From assembly GCA_027294925.1 (NCBI GenBank), contig JAPULM010000640.1, positions 1-11,346 of the forward strand: 11,346 nt of DNA, in the 5' to 3' direction. Under the pieces are notes generated by a model. The model was not told where the DNA came from. It searched no databases and saw only the letters and a list, made by a program, of their open reading frames with translations. The DNA is from a bacterium (GTDB lineage Bacteria; Tectomicrobia; Entotheonellia; Entotheonellales; Entotheonellaceae). Positions 1 to 8,020 of the stretch are shown in pieces (positions within the stretch are counted from its first letter, which is position 1; the number at the start of each line of letters is the position of its first letter). Position numbers and translations under genes: made by a program.

Positions 1-102
1 GGACAGCATGGGCCGGATTACGATCTTATATCACTCGGGGCCGACAACCTGGAGGGTGGCGAGGAGTATGATGCGGATATCGAGAGCTGGCGCGTGCAAT
101 AA
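1..102 (+). CDS. gspG: T2SS major pseudopilin GspG, C-terminal end only (partial)
   Basis: The reading frame that starts at base 1 is open to TAA at 100-102 and encodes the last 33 residues of a GspG-type pseudopilin. It contains SLGADNLEGGEEYDADI and ends in ESWRVQ. This matches the conserved GspG tail (consensus roughly YDLYSLGADGxEGGxGxxADIxSW), which in characterised GspG proteins forms the calcium-binding loop; the acidic residues expected there are present. GspG polymerises into the T2SS pseudopilus, which pushes substrates through the outer membrane secretin. The 5' part, including the prepilin leader, lies outside the window. The gene overlaps the start of gspH by about 35 bases in another frame, so the two are probably translationally coupled. 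The piece is short, but the motif and the gene order make the call firm. Confidence 0.88.
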   Translation, partial: GQHGPDYDLISLGADNLEGGEEYDADIESWRVQ

Positions 103-604
103 TCACGGCTTTACCCTGATTGAGCTGGCCATGGTATTGCTGGTGATTGGTATCGCCGCTGCGGTGGTGATGCCGCGCATGGGCAGCTTCTTAGACCGCC
201 AACAGATGCGTCGGTCGATTAATGCGTTGCGTGGCACCGTGCGCCTCTTGCATGCCCGTGCTGCTTCGACCAAGGAGGTCTACCGGTTGACGTTTGATCT
301 CGATCAACAAATGATGTCGGTGTGCATGATTGATGTCGAAACGGCTGAGTGCCGGACTGAACAAGGCCGCCAATTACGGGATTATATCTTCCCTTCCACC
401 GTGCGGGTGGTGGATGTCATCGACGGGCAGGGTACGAAAACGCGTGAAGGACAGGCCGCGACACATTTTCATCCCACTGGGTTGGCTGAGCCGAGTACGA
501 TCCATCTCACGGGGTATGATGAACAGCAAATAACCCTGATGATTGAACCGCTGGCTGGCAACGTCAAGGTGCTTAATGGTTACGTGGACCCGGGGTCGGG
601 CTAA
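68..604 (+). CDS. gspH: T2SS minor pseudopilin GspH
   Basis: This is a 178-residue type IV pilin-like protein of the pseudopilus tip. The leader MMRISRAGACNNHG is followed by the prepilin peptidase site G14|F15-T-L-I-E19, then a hydrophobic helix (about residues 17-36) typical of pseudopilins, and a soluble beta-rich domain. After cleavage and N-methylation by the prepilin peptidase, it assembles in the inner membrane with GspI, J, K and G. Position in the operon (after gspG, before gspI) and length both fit GspH. Start choice: two adjacent ATGs at 68 and 71 are preceded by GGAGG at 51-55 and by GAGGAG at 61-66, whereas the in-frame ATG at 8 would give an unusually long leader. The start lies inside gspG and the stop overlaps gspI by 29 bases. 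Confidence 0.87.
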   Translation: MMRISRAGACNNHGFTLIELAMVLLVIGIAAAVVMPRMGSFLDRQQMRRSINALRGTVRLLHARAASTKEVYRLTFDLDQQMMSVCMIDVETAECRTEQGRQLRDYIFPSTVRVVDVIDGQGTKTREGQAATHFHPTGLAEPSTIHLTGYDEQQITLMIEPLAGNVKVLNGYVDPGSG

Positions 605-1016
605 CCCATCATGCTGGCCGCATCATACGGCGGGTTTCACCCTGTTGGAAGTGATGGCGGCAATGGCGATTGTGGCGATGCTGTTGATCCCGCTGCTCCG
701 TTTGCACCTCCTGTCGATGGATGCCATCATTCGCTCACAAGATCTCACCACGGCGGTTCTATTGACGCAGGGACGCCTGGCTGCCATGGGTACGTTTCCA
801 GAGCCGGGTGAGGAGGAAGGCGTGTATGAAGAGCCGGAACTTACCAAGTACAGGTGGCAGACCGTCGTGACCGAACACAAATTTGACGCTGCAGCGCCCA
901 CCAGCGGTGAAGAGACTGCAGCCAGTGTTGAAGTCCGACACATCGAGGTGACGGTGCGTTGGGCCGATGGGCAACATGAGCGCCATTATAGCCTGGAAAC
1001 TTATGCCTCACAATAA
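576..1016 (+). CDS. gspI: T2SS minor pseudopilin GspI
   Basis: This 146-residue pseudopilin has a 20-residue leader ending HHTAG, the cleavage site G20|F21-T-L-L-E25, and a hydrophobic helix rich in Ala, Met and Leu. The FTLLEVMAA motif is characteristic of GspI rather than of GspH or GspJ. In the known tip complex, GspI is the core on which GspJ and then GspK assemble. The C-terminal half (about residues 70-146) is a small acidic alpha/beta domain ending in a strand pair around VEVRHIEVTVRW. Start choice: ATG 576 has an AAGGTG ribosome site at 566-571. An upstream in-frame ATG at 543 would lengthen the leader to 31 residues and has no clear ribosome site. It overlaps gspH by 29 bases and gspJ by 14 or more. 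Confidence 0.85.
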   Translation: MVTWTRGRANPSCWPHHTAGFTLLEVMAAMAIVAMLLIPLLRLHLLSMDAIIRSQDLTTAVLLTQGRLAAMGTFPEPGEEEGVYEEPELTKYRWQTVVTEHKFDAAAPTSGEETAASVEVRHIEVTVRWADGQHERHYSLETYASQ

Positions 1017-1659
1017 CGGTTCCAATGGCTTCACGCTTATCGAAGTGCTTCTGGCCCTTGTCATGTTCGCCATCCTGTCAGGGGTTATTTTTGCTTCTTT
1101 TGCGGCGGTAGCGGACGGGGTCGACAAAGGGCGTCGGAGTGCGGACATCTACCGGGTAGGGCGTGCCGCTATGCAGTATATGACACGGGAGATCAGCGCT
1201 GCGGTCTGGTATGCAGACGATCCGAGAACCACCTTCCTAAATGAGGATGGCGAGTCCGGTGATCACCCATCGGATCGCTTGAGCTTTGTCACCATACCCT
1301 ACCGGCGCTTCTCGGAAAACCGACCGGAAAGTGAGTTGTGCGATGTGTCTTATTTTCTGGCTGAAAACGCCCAAGGCAATACAGCGTTATTTCGCAGTGA
1401 GGATTGCACCCTGGATGAGGAGCGCGCAGAGGGTGGCAGCAAGCTTGAGTTGACGGCGTTAGCGGTTGGTTTTGAGGTTACGGCTTTTGATGCGCAAGGC
1501 GATCATGACAGTTGGCCGCCCGGCAATGACGATAAAGGCGAGCTGCCCTGCTATGTCCGCCTAGCGCTGACCTTACGCGATGCACAGCAATATGAACGGG
1601 TGTTTATCACCACGGTGGCGCTGTTGATGCGAGGTAAATGTGAGGATGAGGCGGCATAG
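1003..1659 (+). CDS. gspJ: T2SS minor pseudopilin GspJ
   Basis: This 218-residue pseudopilin has leader MPHNNGSNG, the cleavage site G9|F10-T-L-I-E14-V, and the helix LLALVMFAILSGVIFASF. The FTLIEVLLAL motif with a moderately long beta-rich periplasmic domain, and the position between gspI and gspK, fit GspJ. It is expected to bind GspI and GspK in the quasi-helical tip of the pseudopilus. Start choice: ATG 1003 has GGA at 995-997 five bases upstream and gives a short, typical leader. In-frame ATGs at 967 and 976 are possible, but would run deeper into gspI and have weaker ribosome sites. The stop at 1657-1659 lies 20 bases inside gspK. Residues near 130-170 contain two Cys (SELCDVSYF and RSEDCTLDE) that could pair in the periplasm; that is inference. 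Confidence 0.85.
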   Translation: MPHNNGSNGFTLIEVLLALVMFAILSGVIFASFAAVADGVDKGRRSADIYRVGRAAMQYMTREISAAVWYADDPRTTFLNEDGESGDHPSDRLSFVTIPYRRFSENRPESELCDVSYFLAENAQGNTALFRSEDCTLDEERAEGGSKLELTALAVGFEVTAFDAQGDHDSWPPGNDDKGELPCYVRLALTLRDAQQYERVFITTVALLMRGKCEDEAA

Positions 1660-2767
1660 ACAGCATAGCATGGCAACCGCCTATGTGGCCGATGAGGGCG
1701 GCATTGCGTTGGTCATTACCTTGCTCGTGGTGGCGTTGGTGACGGTGTTGGTGTTGGAATTCCATTTTGACGCCGTGGTGGAGCTTGATCTGGCGGCGAA
1801 TTATGCTGAGGATGTACAAGCCTACCACCTGGCCCTGTCCGGCGTTAGTTTCGCCCGTGCCCTGCTCCTACGAGATGACGACAGCGCCGATGGGATGGAG
1901 GATCTCTGGCACAGCATAAGCCTCATCCCAGCCTGTTTCCCGCCGCAGCAGTTGTTGTCGATGGCCGGGGATGGGGGCGGTTCTATCTTTCTGGACACCC
2001 TAGGAGAGGGCCAGGGGCAAGATGCCGTCGGCGATGGCCAGGGATGCGTTAGCCTACGAATTGTCGATGAGCAGGGTAAATTGCCGCTTAACGCCCTGAT
2101 GCCAGAAGGCGACAGCTCTGACCCCAATCCCATTTGGCGCCCTATCTTTGAGGCATTTTTTGTCAACTTTCAGATTGATGAGGACTTGCTTGACGCATTG
2201 GTGGACTGGATCGATGTAAACGATCAGTCAGGCGGTATCGGTGGGGCAGAGCGTACCTATTATGCCGGGCTGGAACATCCGTATGAGCCGCCCAATAAGC
2301 CGATGCGCAGCCTGGGCGATTTGCGTCAGATTCGCGGCTTTGATTACGAAACATTGGCCAAGTTGTTCCCCGGGCGCCCTCCGGAAGCGATGGCCGACAT
2401 CGATTTGGGCACAAATCGCTATTTAACGGTGTACGGTTCCAAACAGGGAGCTAAAGTCAATTTGAATACGGCTGACGAGGAAGTTCTGCGCGCCTTGTGT
2501 GATGGCCTGCAAGCTGGTTGTGCGGCGGACTTGGTCGAGGACCTTGTTAGCAGGCGCCAGGAGGGGCAGTTGAACGATTTGCAGGCGGTCAACGACCTCA
2601 TCTCCGACGCTGCGGTGTTTAATCAACTCAAGCAAGTGGCAGACGTCAAAAGTCACTTTTTCCGCGTTGAATCGCTGGGCAAGGTGGGGGATATCAAAAA
2701 GAGGGTGGTGGCAGTGCTGGAGCGCCGAGATGACGACACCACCATCGTCTATTTCAAGGTTGAGTAA
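1640..2767 (+). CDS. gspK: T2SS minor pseudopilin GspK
   Basis: GspK is the largest minor pseudopilin and caps the pseudopilus; this one has 375 residues. The leader ends at G21|I22-A-L-V-I, and position +5 is Ile26 instead of Glu, the normal GspK exception. A long hydrophobic helix (residues 22-40) follows. Family hallmarks are the LVDWIDVND segment (residues about 187-195), then GGAERTYYAGLEHPY and MRSLGDLRQIRGF, and a helix-hairpin-like module starting GAKVNLNTADEEVLRAL at about 270. The start is a GTG with GAGGT at 1631-1635 four bases upstream; ATG 1646 and ATG 1670 are alternatives without a better ribosome site. It overlaps gspJ by 20 bases and leads into gspN after 23 bases. It is somewhat longer than the roughly 320 residues of enteric GspK, because of an inserted acidic stretch at about 75-140. 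Confidence 0.88.
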   Translation: MRMRRHRQHSMATAYVADEGGIALVITLLVVALVTVLVLEFHFDAVVELDLAANYAEDVQAYHLALSGVSFARALLLRDDDSADGMEDLWHSISLIPACFPPQQLLSMAGDGGGSIFLDTLGEGQGQDAVGDGQGCVSLRIVDEQGKLPLNALMPEGDSSDPNPIWRPIFEAFFVNFQIDEDLLDALVDWIDVNDQSGGIGGAERTYYAGLEHPYEPPNKPMRSLGDLRQIRGFDYETLAKLFPGRPPEAMADIDLGTNRYLTVYGSKQGAKVNLNTADEEVLRALCDGLQAGCAADLVEDLVSRRQEGQLNDLQAVNDLISDAAVFNQLKQVADVKSHFFRVESLGKVGDIKKRVVAVLERRDDDTTIVYFKVE

Positions 2768-2790
2768 GAAAAAGTGCGGGGCTTTTGTCT

Positions 2791-3678
2791 ATGGCAAGCA
2801 GGCGACAAGTGATTTTACAGATATCGGGCTATGCCCTGTACGGCTTGGTGATATGCCTGGTCGTGGTCTATTTAACCTTCCCTTACGATCTGTTAAAACA
2901 GCGTCTCGCTGAGCGGTTTTCGCATCCGGGTATGCACCTGACGGTGGATCATATCGGGCCGGCTTTTCCGCCCGGCCTGGCATTGGATGGCATTCGTCTG
3001 ACAACGGATCACCCGACCTTTGATGGCCCAGTGATGCAGGCGGAGACGCTTGACGTTCGTCCTGTGTGGCGCTCTCTGTGGTCAGGCGCGATTCAGGCGA
3101 AGCTCGAGGCAGACCTCTATCGTGGCCGCTTTCAAGGGCGTGTGCTGTCAGCTGGCGCGGCTGAGGACGCAGGCTGGCAAATCCGGGGAGATTTTGCTGA
3201 TATCCAGCTGGCCCACCACCCCATCGTGCAGAAAGAAAAAGGAGCGTTTTTACGCGGACAACTTGATGGCGAGGTGGATTTGACCTTGGGCACAGACGGC
3301 AAGTTATCGCAAGGCGTGCTCAATTTGCGTTTGCAATCGGTTATTTTGGTTGCTGGCCAACACCCTGGCTTGCCTTTGCAACGTGACATCAGCTGCAATA
3401 CACTACAAAGTCAAATTAAACTGACTGCAACACAAATGCAAATCGTCTCCTTTACATGTAAAGGCGATGATTTGACGATTCAGGCACGTGGCACCGTTAA
3501 CTTGCGGCAGCCCTGGCAAAATAGTAGTCTGAACGTTCACTTGCAAATACAATCCGAGTCCGCCTACAAACAAGAGTTGGGTCTTATTGCGACGCTTGTA
3601 CGTCGTCGTCTTGACCGACGCGGCATGCTCTCGTTCAGAATACGCGGCACCATGCAGCAGCCGAGATTTGGCACCTGA
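2791..3678 (+). CDS. gspN: T2SS accessory protein GspN
   Basis: This 295-residue protein has one N-terminal membrane helix (residues about 12-29, IS-GYALYGLVICLVVVYLTF) followed by YDLLKQRLAERF and a largely beta-strand periplasmic domain. The LTFPYDLLKQRLAERF segment followed by the GPAFPPGLALDGIRL motif is the signature of the GspN family found at the ends of T2SS operons in Deltaproteobacteria and relatives. The C-terminus (FRIRGTMQQPRFGT) looks like a complete end. The role of GspN is poorly defined: it is an inner-membrane accessory factor that is dispensable in some systems. gspL and gspM, which normally sit between gspK and gspN, are absent here. Start: ATG 2791 is preferred over the in-frame TTG 2785; the ribosome site is weak (GCGGGG around 2776-2781). 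alaS begins 38 bases downstream. Confidence 0.8.
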   Translation: MASRRQVILQISGYALYGLVICLVVVYLTFPYDLLKQRLAERFSHPGMHLTVDHIGPAFPPGLALDGIRLTTDHPTFDGPVMQAETLDVRPVWRSLWSGAIQAKLEADLYRGRFQGRVLSAGAAEDAGWQIRGDFADIQLAHHPIVQKEKGAFLRGQLDGEVDLTLGTDGKLSQGVLNLRLQSVILVAGQHPGLPLQRDISCNTLQSQIKLTATQMQIVSFTCKGDDLTIQARGTVNLRQPWQNSSLNVHLQIQSESAYKQELGLIATLVRRRLDRRGMLSFRIRGTMQQPRFGT

Positions 3679-3705
3679 TTTTGGTACTTTGAGATGAAAT
3701 TGGGT

Positions 3706-3710
3706 AGGAG
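3706..3710 (+). promoter_or_regulatory. Ribosome binding site of alaS
   Basis: AGGAG lies six bases before the ATG at 3717 and fixes the start. It is the strongest Shine-Dalgarno site on the + strand in the first 8 kb. I saw no convincing promoter in the 38-base gap after gspN, so transcription may continue from the T2SS genes. Confidence 0.7.
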
Positions 3711-3716
3711 TTTAGC

Positions 3717-6368
3717 ATGACGAGCAATGAAATTCGCCGTGCATTTTGGCACTTTTTTGAACAACATCAACACCGTATTGTGCCGAGTTCGCCGCTGGTG
3801 CCGAGGGATGATCCGACCTTGCTGTTTACCAACGCCGGCATGGTGCAATTCAAAGATGTGCTGTTAGGTCGAGAGCAGCGCGATTACGATCGTGCAACCA
3901 CCTCACAGAAGTGTGTACGGGCCGGCGGTAAACACAACGATCTTGAAAATGTGGGCCGCACGGCGCGCCACCATACGTTTTTTGAAATGCTGGGCAACTT
4001 TTCCTTTGGCGACTATTTTAAAGCTGGTGCTATTGCATTTGCCTGGGAATTCCTGACCCAAACCTTGAGCTTGCCGGCCGACAAATTGTGGATCACTGTC
4101 TATCTTGATGACAACGAAGCCTTCGATATCTGGCATCACCAAGTTGGCGTGCCGGCTGATCGTATTGTGCGGATGGGCGACAAGGACAATTTTTGGTCGA
4201 TGGGCGATACCGGGCCATGCGGGCCATGCTCGGAAATCCATCTTGATCAAGGGCCGCTGCTCGGCACTGGGCCGCAGGATGTGCTTGGGGGAGAGGGCGA
4301 CCGCTATCTGGAGCTGTGGAACCTGGTTTTTATGCAATATGACCGTGATGCGCAAGGCAACTTGACGCCCTTACCACAGCAGAATATTGATACCGGCATG
4401 GGGCTTGAGCGTCTTACCGCCATTATGCAAGGGGTGCAGAGCAATTACGAGACCGACCTGTTACGCCCACTTATCGCCGCGGTGGAGGAGATGATTGCCA
4501 AGCCGTACGGCAGTGACGCAGCCGATGATGTGTCGATGCGGGTCATTGCCGACCACATGCGCGCCGGCGTGTTTTTGTTGAGTGACGGGGTGATGCCGGA
4601 AAATACCGGGCGGGGCTATGTGTTGCGGCGTATCATCCGGCGGGCAGCGCGGCATGGCAAAATGCTCGGTTTTAATGAACCCTTCCTCTATCAGCTGGTT
4701 GACCATGTGGTACATATGATGGGACAGGCCTATCCCGAGCTTGAAGGCAACCGGCAATACGTCATCAAAGTGTTGTTGGGCGAGGAGGAGCGCTTCCTCA
4801 ATACCCTGCATCAAGGGTTGCGGGAACTCGATACGTTAATTGAAACCCATCGCACGGATGATACAAATCGTATTTCAGGCGACGAGGCGTTTCGTCTTTA
4901 CGATACATTTGGTTTTCCCGTCGATCTGGCTGAGGAAGTAGCGGCAGATGCCGGCATCTGCCTCGATCGTGAAGGCTTTGAGTCAGTTTTAGAAGCCGCC
5001 CGTCAACAGGCGCGCGAAACCTGGAAAGGGTCAGGTGAGATTCAGGTTGATCCGGTTTACCAGCACGTTCTTCAGCGTGTTGGCCCCTCAACCTTTATTG
5101 GCTACGACCAGGAGCGTGCGAGTAGCCAGGTGTCAGCTATTATCGTCGATAGCCAGGAGGTGGAGACGGCAGAAGCCGGGCAGCAGGTTGAATTGGTGTT
5201 GCCACAGACGCCGTTTTACGGTGAGTCCGGTGGCCAGGTTGGTGATGCCGGACGGGTCTATGCAGCGCAAGATGGGCTTGAGATTCAAATCACCGATACG
5301 CAGAAGCCGTTAGAGGGTCTTATTGTGCATCACGGCGTAGTGCGGCGGGGCACGGTACGACGTGAGATGGGTGTGCAGATCGAAATCGATAACGAGCGCC
5401 GTGAGGCCATTCGTAAGAATCACACCGCAACACATCTGTTGCACGCCGCCCTGCGACAGATTTTGGGTGATCACGTGAAGCAGGCTGGATCGTTGGTTGA
5501 GCCAGATCGCCTGCGTTTTGACTTTACCCACTTTTCGCGTCTCAGCCGGCGTCAAGTGGAGCACATTGAACAGCTGGTTAACGCCAATATTTGGCATGAC
5601 CAGGCCGTTAGCACCGCTTTGATGTCATTAGAAGAGGCAGTTGATAGTGGCGCCCTCGCCTTTTTTGGCGAAAAATATGGCGAGCAGGTACGTACGGTTG
5701 AAGTTCCCGGCTTTAGCAAAGAACTCTGCGGCGGTACCCATGTACGGGCAACCGGGGAAATTGGGTTTTTCACCATTGCCTATGAGGGTGGCATTGGTGC
5801 CGGTGTGCGGCGTCTTGAGGCACGCACTGGACCGGGGGCGTTTCGGCGTTTTAAGCACGATGAGCAGGTGTTGAGTGATCTGCGCCAGGTGTTGAAAGCT
5901 CAGCCGGATGAAGAGATCGAGAAGCTGCGGCGTTTGACGTCGCAAAACCGAGAGCTTGAGCGCCAGCTTGAGAGGCTCAAAATGCGCCTGGCCACGGCCC
6001 AGACGCAGGATTATTTTGACCAGGTGCAGGACGTTGCGGGTATTAAAGTACTGGCCTTGAGTCTGGATAACTTTGACCGCAAAGCATTGCGTTCTTTCGT
6101 AGATAATGCAAAGGATCGTCTGGGCTCCGGGGTGGTGGTGGTAGGCAGTGCGGAAGATAACAAAGTCGCGCTGGTGGCTGGTGTGACGAAGGATCTGACC
6201 GGTCGCATTTCGGCTGGTGCAGTGGTCGGACAAGTGGCGGCGCTTACCGGTGGTAAAGGCGGTGGGCGCCCGGATATGGCGCAGGGCGGTGGCGCCGACG
6301 CGACCAAATTACCCGGCGCCATGCAGCAGGTTGCGGCTATTGTAGCAGACTTGGTGACTAAGGACTGA
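3717..6368 (+). CDS. alaS: Alanyl-tRNA synthetase
   Basis: This cytoplasmic enzyme charges tRNA-Ala with alanine using ATP, and it is full length (883 residues; E. coli has 876). The N-terminal class II aminoacylation domain begins EIRRAFWHFFEQ, with SSPLVPRDDPTLLFTNAGM and TSQKCVRAGGKHNDLENVG (about residues 21-84). The editing domain that removes Ser and Gly carries the zinc-binding H569-x3-H573 (HTATHLLH) and C671-x3-H675 (CGGTH). A charged coiled coil follows (about 731-770), and then the C-Ala domain with GGKGGGRPDMAQGGG at about 845-859. All expected catalytic and metal ligands that I can check are present, so it should be active in both charging and proofreading. moaC starts 9 bases later, an unusual partner; alaS is more often next to recA/recX or Holliday-junction resolvase genes. 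Confidence 0.98.
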   Translation: MTSNEIRRAFWHFFEQHQHRIVPSSPLVPRDDPTLLFTNAGMVQFKDVLLGREQRDYDRATTSQKCVRAGGKHNDLENVGRTARHHTFFEMLGNFSFGDYFKAGAIAFAWEFLTQTLSLPADKLWITVYLDDNEAFDIWHHQVGVPADRIVRMGDKDNFWSMGDTGPCGPCSEIHLDQGPLLGTGPQDVLGGEGDRYLELWNLVFMQYDRDAQGNLTPLPQQNIDTGMGLERLTAIMQGVQSNYETDLLRPLIAAVEEMIAKPYGSDAADDVSMRVIADHMRAGVFLLSDGVMPENTGRGYVLRRIIRRAARHGKMLGFNEPFLYQLVDHVVHMMGQAYPELEGNRQYVIKVLLGEEERFLNTLHQGLRELDTLIETHRTDDTNRISGDEAFRLYDTFGFPVDLAEEVAADAGICLDREGFESVLEAARQQARETWKGSGEIQVDPVYQHVLQRVGPSTFIGYDQERASSQVSAIIVDSQEVETAEAGQQVELVLPQTPFYGESGGQVGDAGRVYAAQDGLEIQITDTQKPLEGLIVHHGVVRRGTVRREMGVQIEIDNERREAIRKNHTATHLLHAALRQILGDHVKQAGSLVEPDRLRFDFTHFSRLSRRQVEHIEQLVNANIWHDQAVSTALMSLEEAVDSGALAFFGEKYGEQVRTVEVPGFSKELCGGTHVRATGEIGFFTIAYEGGIGAGVRRLEARTGPGAFRRFKHDEQVLSDLRQVLKAQPDEEIEKLRRLTSQNRELERQLERLKMRLATAQTQDYFDQVQDVAGIKVLALSLDNFDRKALRSFVDNAKDRLGSGVVVVGSAEDNKVALVAGVTKDLTGRISAGAVVGQVAALTGGKGGGRPDMAQGGGADATKLPGAMQQVAAIVADLVTKD

Positions 6369-6377
6369 GAGCAAAGT

Positions 6378-6872
6378 ATGGCCAAGTGGACGCATTTAGA
6401 TGAACAAGGGCGCGCCCGTATGGTGGATGTCGGGACCAAAGCGCCTAGCGCACGTCAAGCCGTGGCGCGTGGGTTTGTCGAGATGCAGGCGTCAACCCTA
6501 CGGGCAATCGTTGCGCAACAGGTGGCTAAAGGCGATGTCCTGCAAGTGGCGCGTATTGCCGGCATTATGGCTGCCAAACAGACCTCGGCGCTGATTCCCA
6601 TGTGTCATCCGCTAGAGATCACCAATGTCGAGGTGGATCTCGTGCCCGAAACGGATGCCTCGCGCGTGTATATTGAGGCACGGGTACAAAATATTGGCCG
6701 TACAGGGGTTGAAATGGAAGCGCTAACAGCCGTTACGGTAGCTGGCCTAACCGTCTACGACATGTGCAAAAGTCTCGATCGTGGGATGCGTCTTGCCGAA
6801 GTTGAGCTGCTCTATAAAAGCGGTGGTAAGAGCGGCGTTTATACGCATCCCGAATACCAACCGACAGCCTGA
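6378..6872 (+). CDS. moaC: Cyclic pyranopterin monophosphate synthase MoaC
   Basis: MoaC acts in the first stage of molybdenum cofactor synthesis. With the radical-SAM enzyme MoaA it turns GTP, via 3',8-cyclo-7,8-dihydro-GTP, into cyclic pyranopterin monophosphate. The 164-residue protein aligns without shifts to E. coli MoaC numbering: K51 (VAKGDVL), H77 (PMCHPLE), E112 and E114 (GVEMEAL), D128 (VYDMCKSLDRGM) and K131 are all present. The motifs ALIPMCHPL and KSGGKSGVY are complete. Start: the ATG at 6378 follows GAGAG at 6367-6371, overlapping the alaS stop region. No other moa or mob gene is in the window, so the remaining pathway genes must lie elsewhere. It shares a strand with alaS and is probably cotranscribed with it. 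Confidence 0.96.
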   Translation: MAKWTHLDEQGRARMVDVGTKAPSARQAVARGFVEMQASTLRAIVAQQVAKGDVLQVARIAGIMAAKQTSALIPMCHPLEITNVEVDLVPETDASRVYIEARVQNIGRTGVEMEALTAVTVAGLTVYDMCKSLDRGMRLAEVELLYKSGGKSGVYTHPEYQPTA

Positions 6873-6934
6873 CACCCAGCCTTGTACCGTCACGCTACCA
6901 ACCTACAGCTCTAGCCATCGGTTTTCGGCCATGT

Positions 6935-8020
6935 CTAATCCGGCTGTAGATCGGCAAAATGCGGCATGACGGCTTCAGCCAGCAAACGCTGTGAGTTGGA
7001 CCAGCCGTCATTGTCTTCCAGATGGTCAAAGGTGAGCACCAAGAGACAGCCAAAACCACCGCTTTCCTCATACATCGCCTGTAGTTTTTCGCTGACTGTT
7101 TTAGGCGATCCCACCAGCCAGCCGTGATCGACCAGATATTCCGGGGTGACATCGCTATCCGGAATGGCGGGATCATGTTTAAAATATTCGGTGAAGCCGA
7201 ACGACCCGAATAGGGGCAAGAGATACTCGCGATACGCCCGGCCGATCATGCCGTTCACCGCTTTGTCACGTGCTTCCGCATCGGTTTCAGCAATGTATAC
7301 TTCACGCACTACACGCCAGTCGCTACGCCGCGCCGTGCGGCCGGCATTTTCCGCACCTTCGCATACGGCCTGCCAATGCGACGCGAGGTAAGTTGAACTG
7401 ATGTTCAGACTCATCGGCATAAAGCCAAGCTCGCCGGCAATTTTCAAGGTGTCCGAACCTGGCGTTATCCCGGCAATGCCGATTGGCGGGTGGGGCTTTT
7501 GATAGGGTTTGATGTGTAATTTCAGAGTCTCCATCATCGTATCAATACGGTTCACGGTCCAATAATCGCCCTTGTATTCGAACGGCTCATCGCTTTCCCA
7601 TAGTTTCAGAATAATGTCTAGCGCTTCCCGCATGATGAGCCGATGCTCGCCGCCGAAACCGTCAATATTGAACAGCTTCCAGTCGCTCGGCAGGCCGCTC
7701 GCTCCAACCCCAAACATAAACCGGCCCTGGGCCATGTGATCCAGAAACGCCACCCGATGCGCCAGTTCGGCGGGATGATGGTAGGGCAGTAAGTGCGCCC
7801 CTGGCGCCAGTTTGATGCGCTTGGTACGGAGCAATGCCTGAGCCAGCAGCAAGTCGGGGGCTGGATTCGGCTCCCATGGCGAGGTGAAATGTTCGCCAAT
7901 CCATGCCTCATCAAAGCCTAACATGTCAATCAGTTCAAGATGATTTAGGTCCCACGTGTGCCCGGTGTACAAGTCGCGCTCCGGCGGATGCGATGGCATC
8001 ATAAAGACTCCGAGTTGCAT
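6935..8020 (-). CDS. LLM-class flavin-dependent oxidoreductase (bacterial luciferase family)
   Basis: This 361-residue protein is a member of the luciferase-like monooxygenase superfamily (TIM barrel, reduced FMN as cosubstrate). The N-terminus MQLGVFMMPSHPPER, then GFDEAWIGEHF with the conserved Glu43-His44, LLPYHHPAELAHRVAFLDHMAQGRFMFGVG at about 78-107, and EHRLIMREALDIILKLW fit the subfamily annotated as limonene 1,2-monooxygenase-like or alkanal monooxygenase alpha-chain-like. The real substrate cannot be read from the sequence. The start ATG has AGGAG (8028-8032) seven bases upstream, so it is well fixed. It stands alone and converges on moaC, with a 62-base gap (6873-6934) where I see no clear terminator. 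There is no dedicated flavin reductase beside it, so reduced FMN must come from elsewhere in the cell. Confidence 0.9.
   Translation of the reverse strand: MQLGVFMMPSHPPERDLYTGHTWDLNHLELIDMLGFDEAWIGEHFTSPWEPNPAPDLLLAQALLRTKRIKLAPGAHLLPYHHPAELAHRVAFLDHMAQGRFMFGVGASGLPSDWKLFNIDGFGGEHRLIMREALDIILKLWESDEPFEYKGDYWTVNRIDTMMETLKLHIKPYQKPHPPIGIAGITPGSDTLKIAGELGFMPMSLNISSTYLASHWQAVCEGAENAGRTARRSDWRVVREVYIAETDAEARDKAVNGMIGRAYREYLLPLFGSFGFTEYFKHDPAIPDSDVTPEYLVDHGWLVGSPKTVSEKLQAMYEESGGFGCLLVLTFDHLEDNDGWSNSQRLLAEAVMPHFADLQPD

Noticed and set aside
3903..4355. Open frame of 150 codons on the - strand inside alaS
   Set aside because: It is antisense to the aminoacylation domain, whose sequence is constrained by alaS; no ribosome site or family features.
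5628..6233. Open frame of about 200 codons on the - strand inside alaS
   Set aside because: It is the antisense shadow of the conserved editing and C-Ala regions of alaS; it has no features of its own.
6873..6934. Possible bidirectional terminator between convergent moaC and the oxidoreductase gene
   Set aside because: Only a weak CGG/CCG-type inverted match around 6917-6930 with no solid stem or T-run.
6935..8020. Oxidoreductase as part of a natural-product or luminescence cluster
   Set aside because: No biosynthetic, lux or flavin reductase genes are beside it; it stands alone.
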